The notes beneath the pieces were generated by a model. It did not search any database, was not told the origin of the DNA, and saw only the letters and a list, made by a program, of their open reading frames with translations. A stretch of 64,000 nt of DNA from Streptacidiphilus sp. 4-A2. Its GTDB lineage: Bacteria > Actinomycetota > Actinomycetes > Streptomycetales > Streptomycetaceae. Where the stretch lies: positions 1,488,001-1,552,000 of the forward strand of contig JAAFYY010000001.1 in NCBI GenBank assembly GCA_014284505.1, written 5' to 3'. Made by a program: the position numbers and the translations under genes. This document shows, piece after piece, positions 43,742 through 54,040 of this stretch (positions are counted from its first letter, which is position 1; the number at the start of each line of letters is the position of its first letter).

Positions 43742-44906
43742 TCAGATGAGTTCCAGGATCGTGGCGTTGGCCATGCCGCCCCTCGCACATGGCCTGGAGG
43801 CCGTAGCGGATGCCCTGGTCGCGCATGTGGTGCAGCAGCGTGGTCATCAGCCGGGCCCCGGAGGCGCCGAGCGGGTGACCGAGCGCCATCGCCCCGCCGT
43901 TGGGGTTCAGCAGCGCGTTGTCGACGCCGGTGGTGCGCTGCCAGGCCAACGACACCGAGGCGAAGGCCTCGTTGACCTCGAAGGCGCCGATCTGGTCCAG
44001 ACTCAGCCCGGAGCGGCGCAGCAGCTTCTCGGTGGCCGGGATCGGGCCCTTGAGCATGGTGATCGGTCCGTACCGACGACAACTCCGGTGTGGAAGCGGG
44101 CGATCGGCGTCCAGCCGTGCGCGCCGCGATCTCGCTGGTGGTGATCAGCAGGGCGGCGGCCCGTCGTTGACCTGCGAGGCATTGCCGGCCGTGATCATCC
44201 CGTCCGCCTGGAACGGGGTCTTCAGCTGGGCCAGCTGCTCCAGCGTGCCGCCGCGGCGCACGCCCTCGTCGGTGTCGAAGATCCGGGTGACACCCTCGGC
44301 GTCGGTCACCTGCACCGGTGCGATCTGGCCCTTGAAGCCCCTCGTCGATGGCGCGCGCGGCCCGGGCGTGCGAGTCCAGCGCATGCTGGTCCAGTTCGGC
44401 GCGGGTCAGCCCGAACTCGGCGGCGATCATCTCCGCGCCGACGCCCTGGTTGAAGAAGTAGTTGTCGTAGCGCTCGGCCACCAGCGGCCCGTACGGCAGG
44501 CCGTACTTGCCGTCCGCGAAGGAGGAGCCGATCGGGATCCGGCTCATCGACTCCACGCCGCCGGCCACCGCGATGTCGTACTGTCCGGCGATCACCCCGG
44601 CGCGGCCTGGTGCACGGCCTGCTGCGAGGAGCCGCACTGCCGGTCGATGGTCAGTCCGGGCACGCTCTCCGGCCACCCGGCGGCGAGCACCGCATAGCGG
44701 CCGATGCAGGCGGTCTGCTCCCCCACCTGGGAGACACAGCCCCAGACCACGTCGTCGACCTCGACCGGGTCGAGCCGGTTGCGCTCGGCGAGGGACTTGA
44801 GGATGTGCGCGGACAGGTCGGCGGGGTGGATCCCGGACAGGGCGCCACCGGGCTTGCCCTTGCCGACCGGTGTGCGTACGGCGTCGACGATGACTGCGTC
44901 GCGCAT
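43742..44906 (-). CDS. thiolase (acetyl-CoA acyltransferase), frame errors
   Basis: ATG 44906 gives RDAVIVDAVRTPVGKGKPGG. The nucleophile Cys is in DRQCGSSQQA (~91); His is in PNGGAMALGHPLGASGARLM; the second Cys is in CEGGGMANATILELI once the last frameshift (near 43780) is corrected. Other frame changes near 44605, 44345, 44160 and 44070. About 388 codons, normal. Releases acetyl- or propionyl-CoA from 3-ketoacyl-CoA in beta-oxidation. Shares an upstream motif with the racemase-like gene, suggesting one regulon. Confidence 0.85.
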
Positions 44907-44952
44907 GGCGGTTCGCTCCTTCAGCGGAGGGTCGGCCCGACGGGCCGCGAAT

Positions 44953-44970
44953 TTTCGAACATTCGTTAAG
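44953..44970 (-). promoter_or_regulatory. operator-like motif upstream of thiolase gene
   Basis: Read on the minus strand, CTTAACGAATGTTCGAAA lies 47-64 bases before the thiolase ATG and matches the sequence at 42457 upstream of the racemase-like gene at 15 of 16 core positions. Confidence 0.65.
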
Positions 44971-45024
44971 TTAGGCCGTCCGCAGCCCGCTGTCCACCCT
45001 GCCCGGGCCGCCGCCGGAGCGTAG

Positions 45025-45762
45025 TTACTCATCGGTACGGCGCAGCACCAGCGTCACGAAGCCGAAGCTGTCCCGGTAGCCCTCCAGCCACTGGGTACGG
45101 TGCCCGGCCGACGCCGCCAGCGCCTCGGCGCTGCCCGGTTCACCCGGATGGTCCAGCGCCCAGGCCGCCAGCGAGCCGGTCCAGCACCACTCGTAGTCGT
45201 CCAGCTCCTGGCGGGTGCTGATGTGCCCGAAGACCGGGATCCAGCCGTGCGCGGCCACCTCGGCCATGGTCCCGGCCAGGTCCTGGCAGTCGCCCAGCAG
45301 CTCCCGCGCGGCGGCGCTGGGTTCGCGCAGCCAGAAGGCTTCGCCGGCCAGCACCCGCCCGCCCGGGGCGAGCAGCGCCCGGGCGGCGTCCAGGGTGGGC
45401 AGCAGACCGCCGAAGGCATGGCCGGCGCCGACGCTGAGCACCACGTCGAACGGCTCGGCGGCGGTGAAGCCGACCGCGTCCCGCCGGTGCAGCCGCAGCC
45501 GGGAGCCGACCCCGGCCTGCTCCGCCGCCGCCCTTGCCAGCTCCAGCGCCTCGGCGGAGGTGTCCACCCCCGCACCGGTCACCCCCGGATGCGCCGCCAG
45601 TGCCCGCAGCAGCCAGGGCGCGGTGCCGCAGCCCAGGTCGAGCAGCCGCTCGTCGCCTCCGCGCACGGCGCGCTCCAGCAGCAGCCGCACCGACGTGTCA
45701 TCGAGCGGGGCCGCGATCGGATGGTCGGCATGGGCCAGCAGGGAGATCGTTTCACGGTTCAT
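45025..45762 (-). CDS. class I SAM-dependent methyltransferase
   Basis: 245 aa, intact. SAM-binding motif I is LLDLGCGTAPWLLRAL (residues ~40-55); motif II region GAGVDTSAEALELARAAA; VVLSVGAGHAFGG and LAPGGRVLAGEAFW follow. The C-terminal part (EWCWTGSLAAWALDHPG) is helical. The acceptor is unknown; similar proteins act on small molecules. Divergent from the hydrolase at 45939. Confidence 0.83.
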   Translation of the reverse strand: MNRETISLLAHADHPIAAPLDDTSVRLLLERAVRGGDERLLDLGCGTAPWLLRALAAHPGVTGAGVDTSAEALELARAAAEQAGVGSRLRLHRRDAVGFTAAEPFDVVLSVGAGHAFGGLLPTLDAARALLAPGGRVLAGEAFWLREPSAAARELLGDCQDLAGTMAEVAAHGWIPVFGHISTRQELDDYEWCWTGSLAAWALDHPGEPGSAEALAASAGHRTQWLEGYRDSFGFVTLVLRRTDE

Positions 45763-45885
45763 GCCGCGCAGCCTGTCACCCGGACACCCCGGTCACCTGA
45801 TTTCCCGCCCCGGCCGGCGCCCCGGCCGGGACCCGGCCGCCCTGCTCCCCCTTGCCAGGCGGGCCCGGGTCGGCTGTAGGCTGTT

Positions 45886-45906
45886 ACTGCGAACACCGAT
45901 CGCAGT
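45886..45906. promoter_or_regulatory. perfect inverted repeat in divergent promoter
   Basis: ACTGCGA, seven bases, TCGCAGT. It ends 32 bases before the ATG of the hydrolase gene, in the region shared with the divergent methyltransferase gene. Direct repeats of GCAGTAGAGCA follow at once (45902-45925). Candidate operator. Confidence 0.5.
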
Positions 45907-45938
45907 AGAGCAGCAGTAGAGCAGTGAAGGAGACCGCC

Positions 45939-46873
45939 ATGACCTGGACCGAACGCCGCTTTGCCCGCAACGGCGCCGTCGAACTCGCGTACGAGCAGTT
46001 GCGGGAGGGGGCGGACGGCGAGCCGCTGCTGCTGGTGATGGGGCTGGCGGTGTCGCGGCACTGGTGGCCGGCGGGGCTGTGCGCGGCGCTGGCCGATGCC
46101 GGGTTCGCGGTCGCGCGGTACGACCAGCGCGACTCCGGGGAGTCCAGCCGGATGCCGGGGAACGCCTCACCGGGCAACCCCTTCGCCGCACTGGCCGGGC
46201 GCCGTGGCGCGGCCTACACCGCCGAGGACATGGCCGACGACGCCGCAGCGGTCATGGACGCGCTCGGCTGGGAGTCCGCCCACCTCTTCGGGCACTCGCT
46301 CGGCGGCGTGGTCGCCCAGCGGATGGCGCTGCGCCACCCGGACCGGGTCCGCACGCTCACCTCGTCCTCGGCACTGCCCAGCGACGTCGGCGGTCTGGGC
46401 GCGTTCCGCCATCTCCGGCTGGGCACCCTGGCCAGGTTCGCCCGGGTCGGGCCCGCCCGCAGCCGGGAGGAGCGGATCGCCGTCGGGCTCACGGTCGCCC
46501 GGCTGTGCGCCTCGCCCGGCTACCCCTTCGACGAGGCCGAGGCGCTGGAGCGGATCACCGCCGACGTGGACACCGGTATCGCCGACGCCAAGGCCCAGTC
46601 GCGCCAGATCGGCGCGCAGTGGCACGGCCCGGCGCTCGCGGAGCTGCGGGTCCCGACGCTGGTGCTGCACGGCACCGACGATCCGCTGCTCAAGCCCTCC
46701 GCCGCCCGCGCCACGGCCGCCGCGATCCCGGCGCGCGGCTGCTGCTCCAGCCGGGCGTGGGCCATGAGATCCCGCCCGCACGGCACACCGCCGTCGCCGC
46801 CGAGGTGCGCACGCTGGCGGGCCAGGCGCGCTGGGCGGCCTGGGGCCGGACCACCGCCGGCCGGGGGCAGTGA
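45939..46873 (+). CDS. alpha/beta-hydrolase (RdmC/methylesterase-like), one frameshift
   Basis: ATG with GAAGGAG upstream; ~311 codons. Alpha/beta-hydrolase features: oxyanion loop LLLVMGLAVSRHWWPAGL, nucleophile elbow FGHSLGGVVAQRMAL (Ser ~120), Asp in LVLHGTDDPLLKP and His in GVGHEIPPARH. One missing base near 46732 explains the frame change just before the catalytic His. Similar enzymes include anthracycline methylesterases and mycobacterial hydrolases; the substrate is not known. Confidence 0.82.
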
Positions 46874-46959
46874 CGGCAGGGCGGCCGTTCAGGTGAAACA
46901 GCGTCGGTCCGGCTCGTGTCAGCCGAAACGGGGTAGCGCGGTCAGATGAACTGACCTAT

Positions 46960-49900
46960 ATGCGTATCCCCTTCCGGACCGGGCGGATCGTCTCGGTACT
47001 CGCCCTGCTGACGGGCACACTCCTGGGAAGCGGCGCGCTGGCGCCACCGGCCCAGGCCGCCATCTCCTTCACCAAGACCGTGGACAAGGCGACCGCGTCC
47101 CCGGGGGAGAATGTCACCTACACCCTGCGCTACACCTGCTCCATCACCGAGTGCGCCGACGGGAGATCACCGACACCCTCCCGGCGAACATGGAGTTCGT
47201 CGGCTGGACGCCCGACCCCACCTCGGTGGACGAGGCCGCCTCCACCGTGCCCGGCCAGGGCGACCAGGGCGGCACCATGGACATCAAGCTCAAGACCCTC
47301 AGTCCGGGCACCACCGCAACCATCACGGTGGTGCTGAGGTACCCGAACTTCACCACCCCCAACGGCGCGGACTCCACCAACTCGGCCACGATGAAGGTCA
47401 CCGGCGAGCCCTCACAGACCGCCACCGCCGACACCAGGGCCCAGGTGGAGCCCAAGTACACGGTCACCAAGGGCATCCAGACCACCAGCAGCGACGGACG
47501 CACCGTCACTACCAGTTCAGCGCCTGCGCCACGACAACATGCCCAATGTCGACCTGGACACCAGCCGCCTGCTGGACACCCTGCCGCCGGGCGCCGTGGT
47601 GGACACCGGCCGCTCGCCCGGCTGGAGCCAGGTCGCACCCGGGCCCAACACCTGGGGCTACGACATCGGCGAGTTCCGGGCCGGCAACGGCCACGGCGGC
47701 TGCCGGATCCCGGGCGTGCTGGTGGTCCACTACCCGGAGACCGGCTTCCCGAACGGCACCACCTCCGACAACACCGTTGATCTGTACGGGGACCCGATCG
47801 GCCCGGACACCGAGGTCAAACTGGACACCGCCGGTACCACCACCGGCCAGTTCCAGCCCCCGGCCACCGGCGTGGAGGTGACCACCGGCAAGGTGTGGGG
47901 CGCCCGCACCACCTCCGGCGACCTCAACAGCTTCAGCCTGTCGGCGACCAACACGGCCGGCCCGGCCACCAGCCTGACCATGACCGACCCGGGCGCGGGC
48001 ACCACCGAGGGCCTTTACAACTGGCTCTTCCCGCAGTCCATCCAGCTGTCGCCGTGGAACCCGACCAGCATCGCGCTCACCCTCCGGTACCGCCTCGACG
48101 GCGACCCGGCCTGGCACACCTTCACCCCGTCCAACGCGTTCAACGGCTCCGGCAACCGCCGGGTGACCTTCGCCGAGGGCGCCGGCGACCCGGCCGACGA
48201 CGTCATCGGCATCCCGGCCGGACGCTGGCTCGACGGCCTCAGGTTCACCTGGAACGGCCCCATCCCGACCGGCTGGAGCCCCGGCAACTCGGTGCAGCTG
48301 ATCACCCAGGTGGTGACCCCCGGCCATGACGGCCGCCCCGCCCCCGACCCGCTGACCAACTGCCTGGACACCACCGCCGGCGACGGCACCAGCCACGCCG
48401 CCGCCCACGCCTGCGCCGACACCACGGTCACCGCCGCGACCAACCTGGGTGCGGCCAAGACCACCGTCGCCGGACAGCTGACCACGCCCGGCGGGAAGGC
48501 GACCTTCCAGGTCATCGCCTACAACCGGACCGGACGCGAGCTGACCCGCCCGCTGGTGCTGTACGACGTGCTCCCGGCCGGCGTGGTCTACATCGAGGGC
48601 TCGGCCCACCCGGACCCGGCCTACCCCGACGCCAGGGCCCCCGAGTCGGTCACGGTCACCCCGGGACCCGACGGCCGGCAGATCGTCCGGATGGAATGGC
48701 CGCCCGGCGCACCCGACATGACCTATCTGCACGACGCACTGGCCTACCGGATGTTCTTTGACGTCCAGGTCGCCAGCAGCCTGCGGTCCGGCGAGCTGAC
48801 CAACGACGTCTATGTCACCGCCGACAAGCCGACCCACCCGGTCACCTGCAAGTTCAACGGCTCCGACAGCGGCAGTGTCCCGGACTCGCTCGACCTCAAC
48901 GGCGACGGCGACACCACCGAGACCATGTGCCACGCCTCCTCCAGGATCCAGGTCAACGCGCCTTCGGTGCTGCGCTCCTACAAGGAGGTCAAGGGCGACC
49001 TGGACGCCCGCTACTCCAGCATGGGCACCGCCACCCCCGGCGGCGGGATCTCCTACCGGATGACGGTCCGCAACGACTCGCCGGAGCCGGTCACCGACTT
49101 CATCGCCTACGACCGGCTGCCCACCCCCGGCGACAACTACGTGCTCACCCAGGACGCGGCGCGCGGCAGCGCCTGGGCCCCCTCCCTGAGCGAGCCGATC
49201 ACCAGCAGCGACCCGGGCGTGGTGATCGAGTACAGCACCGACCGCAACCCGTGCGTCGACAGCGCCCTGGTCCAGCGCAAGGGCTGCGACGGCAGCGCCA
49301 GCTGGAGCACGACCTTCCCCGGCCCGGGGACGGCCACCTGGTTCCGGATCCGCCGCCCGGGCGCACTGGCCCCCGGCGAGTCCTTCACGCTGACCTGGCC
49401 GATGGTCGCCGCCGTCAACGCCCCCGACGGGGAGTACGCCTGGAACAGCTTCGCCTTCACCGCCACCGACGCCGACGGCCGCCGGCTGCTGCCGGCCGAG
49501 CCCGCCAAGGTCGGCGTCGCGATCAAGCAGATCGCGCCCTCCGACAACGCGCTGGGCGACCTGGTCTGGCAGGACCGGGACGGCTCCGGCATCCAGCAGC
49601 CCGGTGACCCCGGCATCCCCGGCGTCACGGTCCACCTGCTGGACGGCAACGGCCAGCCCGTCCGCGACAAGGAAGGCAAGCCGGTCACCACGGTGACCGA
49701 CCGCGAGGGCCGCTACCTCTTCGAGCACCTGCCCGACGGCAGCTACGCGGTCCGGTTCGACCTGTCGACCCTGCCCGAGGGAGCGAAGGTCACCGTGCGG
49801 GGCGCGGGTGACGACCCCGCCAGGGACTCGGACGCCGACCCGGTCACCGGCATCACCCAGACCGTCCACCTCAGCGGCGGCGAACGCTACCTCGACCTGG

Positions 49901-50124
49901 ACATGGGCGTGATCCTGAAGGAGCCGCCCACCCCGACGCCCACCCCTACCCCGACCCCGACGCACACCTGGCCCCGACCCCTCGCCGACCAGCACCAGCA
50001 CGCTGCCCAACACCGGCGCGGCATGCCCGGGCCGCTGTTCGCCGCCTTCGGCGGGATCGCGGTACTGATCGGTCTGAGCATCTGCGCGGTGACCTACCGC
50101 CACCGCCCGGGACGGCACGGCTGA
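46960..50124 (+). CDS. LPNTG cell-wall-anchored surface protein with DUF11 and SdrD-B domains, frame errors
   Basis: About 1055 codons. Signal peptide (VSVLALLTGTLLGSGALAPP), then DUF11-like domains (SFTKTVDKATASPGENVTYT; NTAGPATSLTMTDPGAG; KTTVAGQLTTPGGKATFQVI; GISYRMTVRNDSPEPVTDFI). An SdrD-B domain follows (LGDLVWQDRDGSGIQQPGDP, Ca-binding Asp-rich loops), then a Thr-Pro wall-spanning linker. A sortase motif LPNTG (50003-50017) lies in a shifted frame, followed by a membrane helix (LFAAFGGIAVLIGLSICAV) and a basic tail. Frame changes near 47160, 47520, ~49970 and ~50020. Likely a covalently anchored adhesin or wall protein. Confidence 0.8.
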
Positions 50125-50159
50125 CGCCCGGCTGACCCCGCACCGACGCCCCGACGCAC

Positions 50160-50199
50160 CCGGCCGGTGGCACCGCACAGCAGCGGCGCCACCGGCCGG
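50160..50199 (+). terminator. hairpin after surface-protein gene
   Basis: CCGGCCGGTGGC and GCCACCGGCCGG pair perfectly over 12 bp around a 16-base loop, 36 bases past the stop; an AT-rich stretch follows. Confidence 0.7.
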
Positions 50200-50240
50200 T
50201 CCGTTCAATTTCCCGACAACTTTCGCTCTCTCAAGCATGA

Positions 50241-50255
50241 CTGACTGATCGTCAG
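50241..50255. promoter_or_regulatory. CTGAC-N5-GTCAG palindrome upstream of fadA6
   Basis: CTGACTGATCGTCAG lies 42 bases left of the start of the KstR2-type box. The same pattern (YTGAC-N5-GTCAR) is found upstream of the kstR2-like gene (60701) and after icd (63865). Possible second regulator site or core-promoter element. Confidence 0.5.
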
Positions 50256-50283
50256 TTGTAGCTGCTCCGGCTCTGGCCGTCCA

Positions 50284-50297
50284 AGCAAGCGCTTGGT
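50284..50297. promoter_or_regulatory. KstR2 operator upstream of fadA6
   Basis: AGCAAGCGCTTGGT matches the published KstR2 consensus AnCAAGnnCTTGnT at every defined position and lies 57-70 bases before the fadA6 start. KstR2 releases such sites when HIP-CoA accumulates, inducing steroid-ring catabolism. Confidence 0.85.
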
Positions 50298-50353
50298 AGC
50301 GTGGGCGCGACTCCCCGGCGCGACGGGGACCGGGCGGACGCGGGAGGCATGTG

Positions 50354-51501
50354 ATGGCCGAGGCGTACCTGGTGGAGGCGGTGCGCACGCCGGTGGGGCG
50401 GCGCGGGGGCGGCTGGCCGACGTGCACCCGGCGGATCTGGGCGCGGTCGCGCTGGACGCGCTGATGCGGCGGACCGGGATCGACCCGGGCGCGGTGGAGG
50501 ACGTAATCCTCGGCTGTGTGGACGCCATCGGCCCGCAGGCCGGGGACATCGCCCGGACCGCCTGGCTGGCGGCCGGGCTGCCCGAGCATGTGCCCGGGGT
50601 CACCGTGGACCGCCAGTGCGGATCCTCGCAGCAGGCGATCCACTTCGCCGCGCAGGCGGTGCTGAGCGGCACGGCCGACGTGGTGGTGGCGGGCGGGGTG
50701 CAGAGCATGAGCGGCATCCCGATCGCGGCGGCCATGTCCGCCGGCCGGCCCTACGGCTTCGAGGACCCGTTCTCCGGCTCGGTGGGGTGGCGCGAGCGCT
50801 ACGGACAGCAGGAGGTCTCCCAGTTCCGCGCGGCCGAGATGATCGCCGAGAAGTGGTCGATCACCCGGGAGCAGATGGAGGAGTACTCGATCCGCTCGCA
50901 CCAGCGGGCACTGCGGGCCCGCGAGGACGGCCTGTTCACCGCCGAGACCGTGCCCTGCCACGGCCTGGCACAGGACGAGTGCCCCCGGGTGCCCGATCCG
51001 GCCAAGATCCGGTCGCTGCCGCCGCTGACCGAGGGCGGCCGGGTGACCGCCGCCTGCGCCAGCCAGATCGCCGACGCCGCGGCCGCGCTGCTGGTCGTCA
51101 GCGAACGCGGGCTGCGCACCCACGGACTGACCCCGCGGGCCCGGATCCACCACCTCTCGGCGCGGGCCGCCGACCCGGTGTGGATGCTCACCGCGCCCAT
51201 CCCGGCCACCGCGCACGCGCTGGCCAGGACCGGGCTGCGGCTGGAGGAGATCGACCTGGTCGAGGTCAACGAGGCGTTCGCCTCGGTGGTGCTGGCCTGG
51301 GCCGCCGAGACCGGCGCCGACCCGGAGCGGGTGAACGTCAACGGCGGCGTCATCGCCCTCGGCCATCCGCTGGGCGCGACCGGAGCCCGGCTGATGACCG
51401 GCCTGCTCGGCGAGCTGGAGCGGCGCGGCGGCCGCTACGGGCTGCTGACCATGTGCGAGGGCGGCGGGCAGGCCAATGTCACCATCGTGGAGCGGCTGTA
51501 G
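50354..51501 (+). CDS. fadA6: FadA6-type thiolase of steroid ring C/D degradation, one frameshift
   Basis: ATG with GGGAGG upstream; ~382 codons. In mycobacteria FadA6 cleaves the ring-opened C-D intermediate in HIP catabolism. Strong similarity to mycobacterial FadA6 is visible along the chain: VIAGCVDAIG-like LGCVDAIGPQAGDIAR, PGVTVDRQCGSSQQAI (nucleophile Cys), AEKWSITREQMEEYS, ARIHHLSARAADPVWMLTGP-like segment, VNVNGGVIALGHPLGATGAR and TMCEGGGQANVTIVERL. One missing base near 50400 links the N-terminus (AYLVEAVRTPVGRR) to the rest. It has its own KstR2 box and is followed after 19 bases by an SDR gene. Confidence 0.9.
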
Positions 51502-51520
51502 CCGCGCGGACGGGGGCGCG

Positions 51521-52303
51521 ATGCAGGGGCAGCCGCTGGACTTCCACGGCCGGGCGGTGGTGGTCACCGGGGGCACCCGGGGCATCGGCCGTGCCATCGC
51601 CGAGGCGTTCCTGGCGGCCGGGGCGGAGGTCCTGGTCTGCGGCCGGGGTGAGCCCCCGGCGCTGCCGACCGCCGCCGGACGCAGCGCCGGCTTCGCCGCC
51701 GCCGACATCCGCGACCCGGACGCCGCACGGGGCCTGGTGGAGACCGCGGTGGCCCGTTTCGGCCGGCTGGATGTGCTGGTCAACAACGCCGGGGGCTCTC
51801 CCGACGCGGACGCGGCCACGGTCTCGCCGAGGTTCGTGGAGAAGGTGGTGCAACTGAACCTGCTGGCGCCGTTCTACACCGGACAGGCCGCCAACCGGGT
51901 GATGCAGGGGCAGCCGCACGGCGGATCGGTCATCAATATCGGCAGTGTCTCGGCGCACCAGCCACAGCCCGGCACCGCCGCCTACAGCGCCGCCAAGGCC
52001 GGGCTGCTGGCGCTGACCCGGGCCCTGGCGCTGGAGTGGGCGCCGCTGGTGCGGGTCAACCACCTCAGCGTGGGCCCGGTGCGGGGCAGCGCCGGACCGG
52101 CGGCGGACGCGGCGATGGCCGGGACGGTACCGCTGGGGCGGCTGGCCCGGCCGCAGGACGGTGGCCGCCGCCTGCCTCTTCCTGGCCGGGCCGCTGGCCG
52201 GCTATGTCAGCGGCGCGGATCTGGCGGTGCACGGCGGCGGCGAGCACCCCGCCCGCTATCTGGCGCGCGGGCGGCCGACGCGGACCCGGGTCAGCTGCCG
52301 TAG
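51521..52303 (+). CDS. short-chain dehydrogenase/reductase (Rv3549c-like), frame errors at 3' end
   Basis: NAD(P)-binding motif VVVTGGTRGIGRAIAEAFLA (residues ~12-31), VLVNNAGG, Ser in INIGSVSAHQPQPG and the catalytic YSAAKAG pair (Tyr-Lys). The frame changes near 52160 and again near 52270; corrected, the protein ends GGGEHPARYLAR then DADPGQLP at 52303, overlapping the convergent SDR gene by 13 bases. About 260 aa. Position after fadA6 and similarity to the SDR of the mycobacterial KstR2 regulon suggest a role in HIP breakdown; the exact step is unknown. Confidence 0.8.
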   Translation: MQGQPLDFHGRAVVVTGGTRGIGRAIAEAFLAAGAEVLVCGRGEPPALPTAAGRSAGFAAADIRDPDAARGLVETAVARFGRLDVLVNNAGGSPDADAATVSPRFVEKVVQLNLLAPFYTGQAANRVMQGQPHGGSVINIGSVSAHQPQPGTAAYSAAKAGLLALTRALALEWAPLVRVNHLSVGPVRGSAGPAADAAMAGTVPLGRLARPQDGGRRLPLPGRAAGRLCQRRGSGGARRRRAPRPLSGARAADADPGQLP

Positions 52304-53172
52304 ACCGGGCCGGAGCGGGTGCCTCGGTGAGCAGCTGCCGTACCGCCGCGCCGACCTCGTCGGGGGCCAGCGGCGGTCGCGCACCGCCCGGGGGCCGTGC
52401 TGCCAGCCGTCGGCGAGGCTGATCACCCCGCCCTCGGCCTCGAACATCCGGCCGGTGACATCCCCCGAGTCGGCCGAGGTGAGCCAGACCACCAGCGGCG
52501 AGACATTGCCCGGGTGCATCGCGTCGAAGCCGGTCTCCGGGGCCCGCATCCGCTCGGCCATGGCCGGGACCGCGCTGGTCATCGGGGTGCGCGCGGAGGG
52601 CGCGACGGCGTTCACGGTGACCCCGTAGCGGGCCAGCTCCACGGCCGCGACCTGGGTCAGCGCGGCGATCCCGGCCTTGGCCGCGCTGTAGTTGCCCTGG
52701 CCGACGCTGCCCATCAGCCCGGCGCCGGAACTGGTGTTGACGATCCTGGCGGCCGGCGGCCGCCCCTGCTTGGCCTGGTCGCGCCAGTACCCGGCGGCGT
52801 GCCGCAGCGGCGCGGCGTGGCCCTTGAGGTCGACCTTCAGCACCAGGTCCCAGTCGGCCTCGGTCATCGACACCAGCATCCGGTCCCGGTTCAGCCCGGC
52901 GTTGTTGACCAGGGCGTGCAGCGCGCCGAACTCCCGTACCGCCGTGGCCACCAGGGCCTCGGCGCAGGACCAGTCGCTGACGTCGCCCGGTGCGGCCAGG
53001 GCGGTGCCGCCGAGCACGCCGATCTCCTCGGCCACCGCGTGGGCCGCGTCGGCGGCCAGGTCGTTGACCACCACCTGGGCCCCTGCGCGGCCAGCGCCAG
53101 TGCGTGCTCCCGGCCGAGGCCCTGGCCCGCGCCGGTGACCAGGACCACCCGGCCCGCACAGATGCCGCTCAC
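52291..53172 (-). CDS. short-chain dehydrogenase/reductase (Rv3548c-like), frame errors
   Basis: GTG 53172 overlaps the crotonase stop (GTGA). The chain begins ICAGRVVLVTGAGQGLGREH, continues VVVNDLAADAAHAV and LVNNAGLNRDRMLVSMTEAD, HLKGH-like KVDLKGHAAPLRHAAGYWRD and NTSSGAGLMGSVGQGNYSAA (Ser/Tyr/Lys). These follow mycobacterial Rv3548c closely. The tail carries FEAEGGVISLADGWQHGPRA. Frame changes near 53085 and 52310; the corrected end is PVYGS. About 294 codons. Last gene of the leftward ipd operon. Confidence 0.83.
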
Positions 53173-54040
53173 CGGCCCTCCTCCCCGCGCCGTCGGGTCG
53201 TTGGGCCTCGCGCATGGTCCGGGCGTCGTGCCCGGCCAGCGCGTCCGTGCCGACCTCGGCATTGTGGGCGTGGGCGAAGTGGTGCAGCCCGAACACCGAG
53301 TCCATACCGGTCTGCAGGCCCATCTGGTCCTCGGCCTGGTTCACCGCCTTCTTGGCCAGGGCCAGGCCGAGCGCGGGCATGGCGGCGATCCGCTCGGCGA
53401 TACCGCCGACCTCGGCCCGCAACTGCTCCCTGGGAACCACCCGGTTGACCATGCCCAGCGCCAACGCCCTTTCAGCGTTGACCCGTTCACCCAGGAACAG
53501 GAACTCCTTGGCGAAGCGCGGGCCCATCACCCACGGGTGCGCGAAGTACTCCACCCCGGGGATGCCCATCCGCACCACCGGGTCGGCGAAGAACGCGTCG
53601 TCGGCGGCGACCACCAGGTCACAGATCCAGGCCAGCATCAACCCCCCGGCCACACAGGCACCCTGGACCTGCGCGATCAGCGGCTTGGGCAGTTCCCGCC
53701 AGCGGCGGCACATGCCCAGGTAGACCTCCTGTTCGCGGGCATAGCGGCCCTCGCCGCCGGGGCGGCCGACATGGTCCCACCACAGCCCGGCCCGGCGGTC
53801 GAACGAGCGGTCCACATCGCGCCCCGGCGAGCCGATGTCGTGCCCGGCGGAGAAGTGGTCTCCGGCCCCGGCCAGCACCACCACCTTGACCGCCGGATCG
53901 GCGGCCGCCCGGTAGAAGGCGTCGTCCAGCGCATAGGTCATCGCCGAGTTCTGCGCGTTGCGGTACTCGGGCCGATTCATGGTCACCACCGCCACCGGGC
54001 CCGCGAGTTGGTACTGCACCACATCGGATTCGGCAGTCAT
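53169..54040 (-). CDS. enoyl-CoA hydratase/isomerase family protein (crotonase)
   Basis: ATG 54040 overlaps the stop of the fused acyl-CoA dehydrogenase. Crotonase fold: AVVTMNRPEYRNAQNSAMTY, the oxyanion-hole motif AGAGDHFSAGHDIGS, VQGACVAGGLMLAWICDLVV and GIPGVEYFAHPWVMGPRFAK. The usual second catalytic Glu position carries a different residue set (GIPGVEYFAHP), so hydratase, isomerase or hydrolase activity is open. A one-base shift close to 53185 leads to the natural stop overlapping the next gene. About 290 codons. Distinct from EchA20, encoded two genes upstream. Confidence 0.82.

Noticed and set aside
47509..51819. A 1436-codon open frame on the minus strand
   Set aside because: It is antisense to the surface protein, fadA6 and an SDR gene, all with clear family motifs. 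Long antisense frames are expected at ~70% GC, and its residue composition (Gly/Val/Arg-rich, no motifs) is not protein-like.
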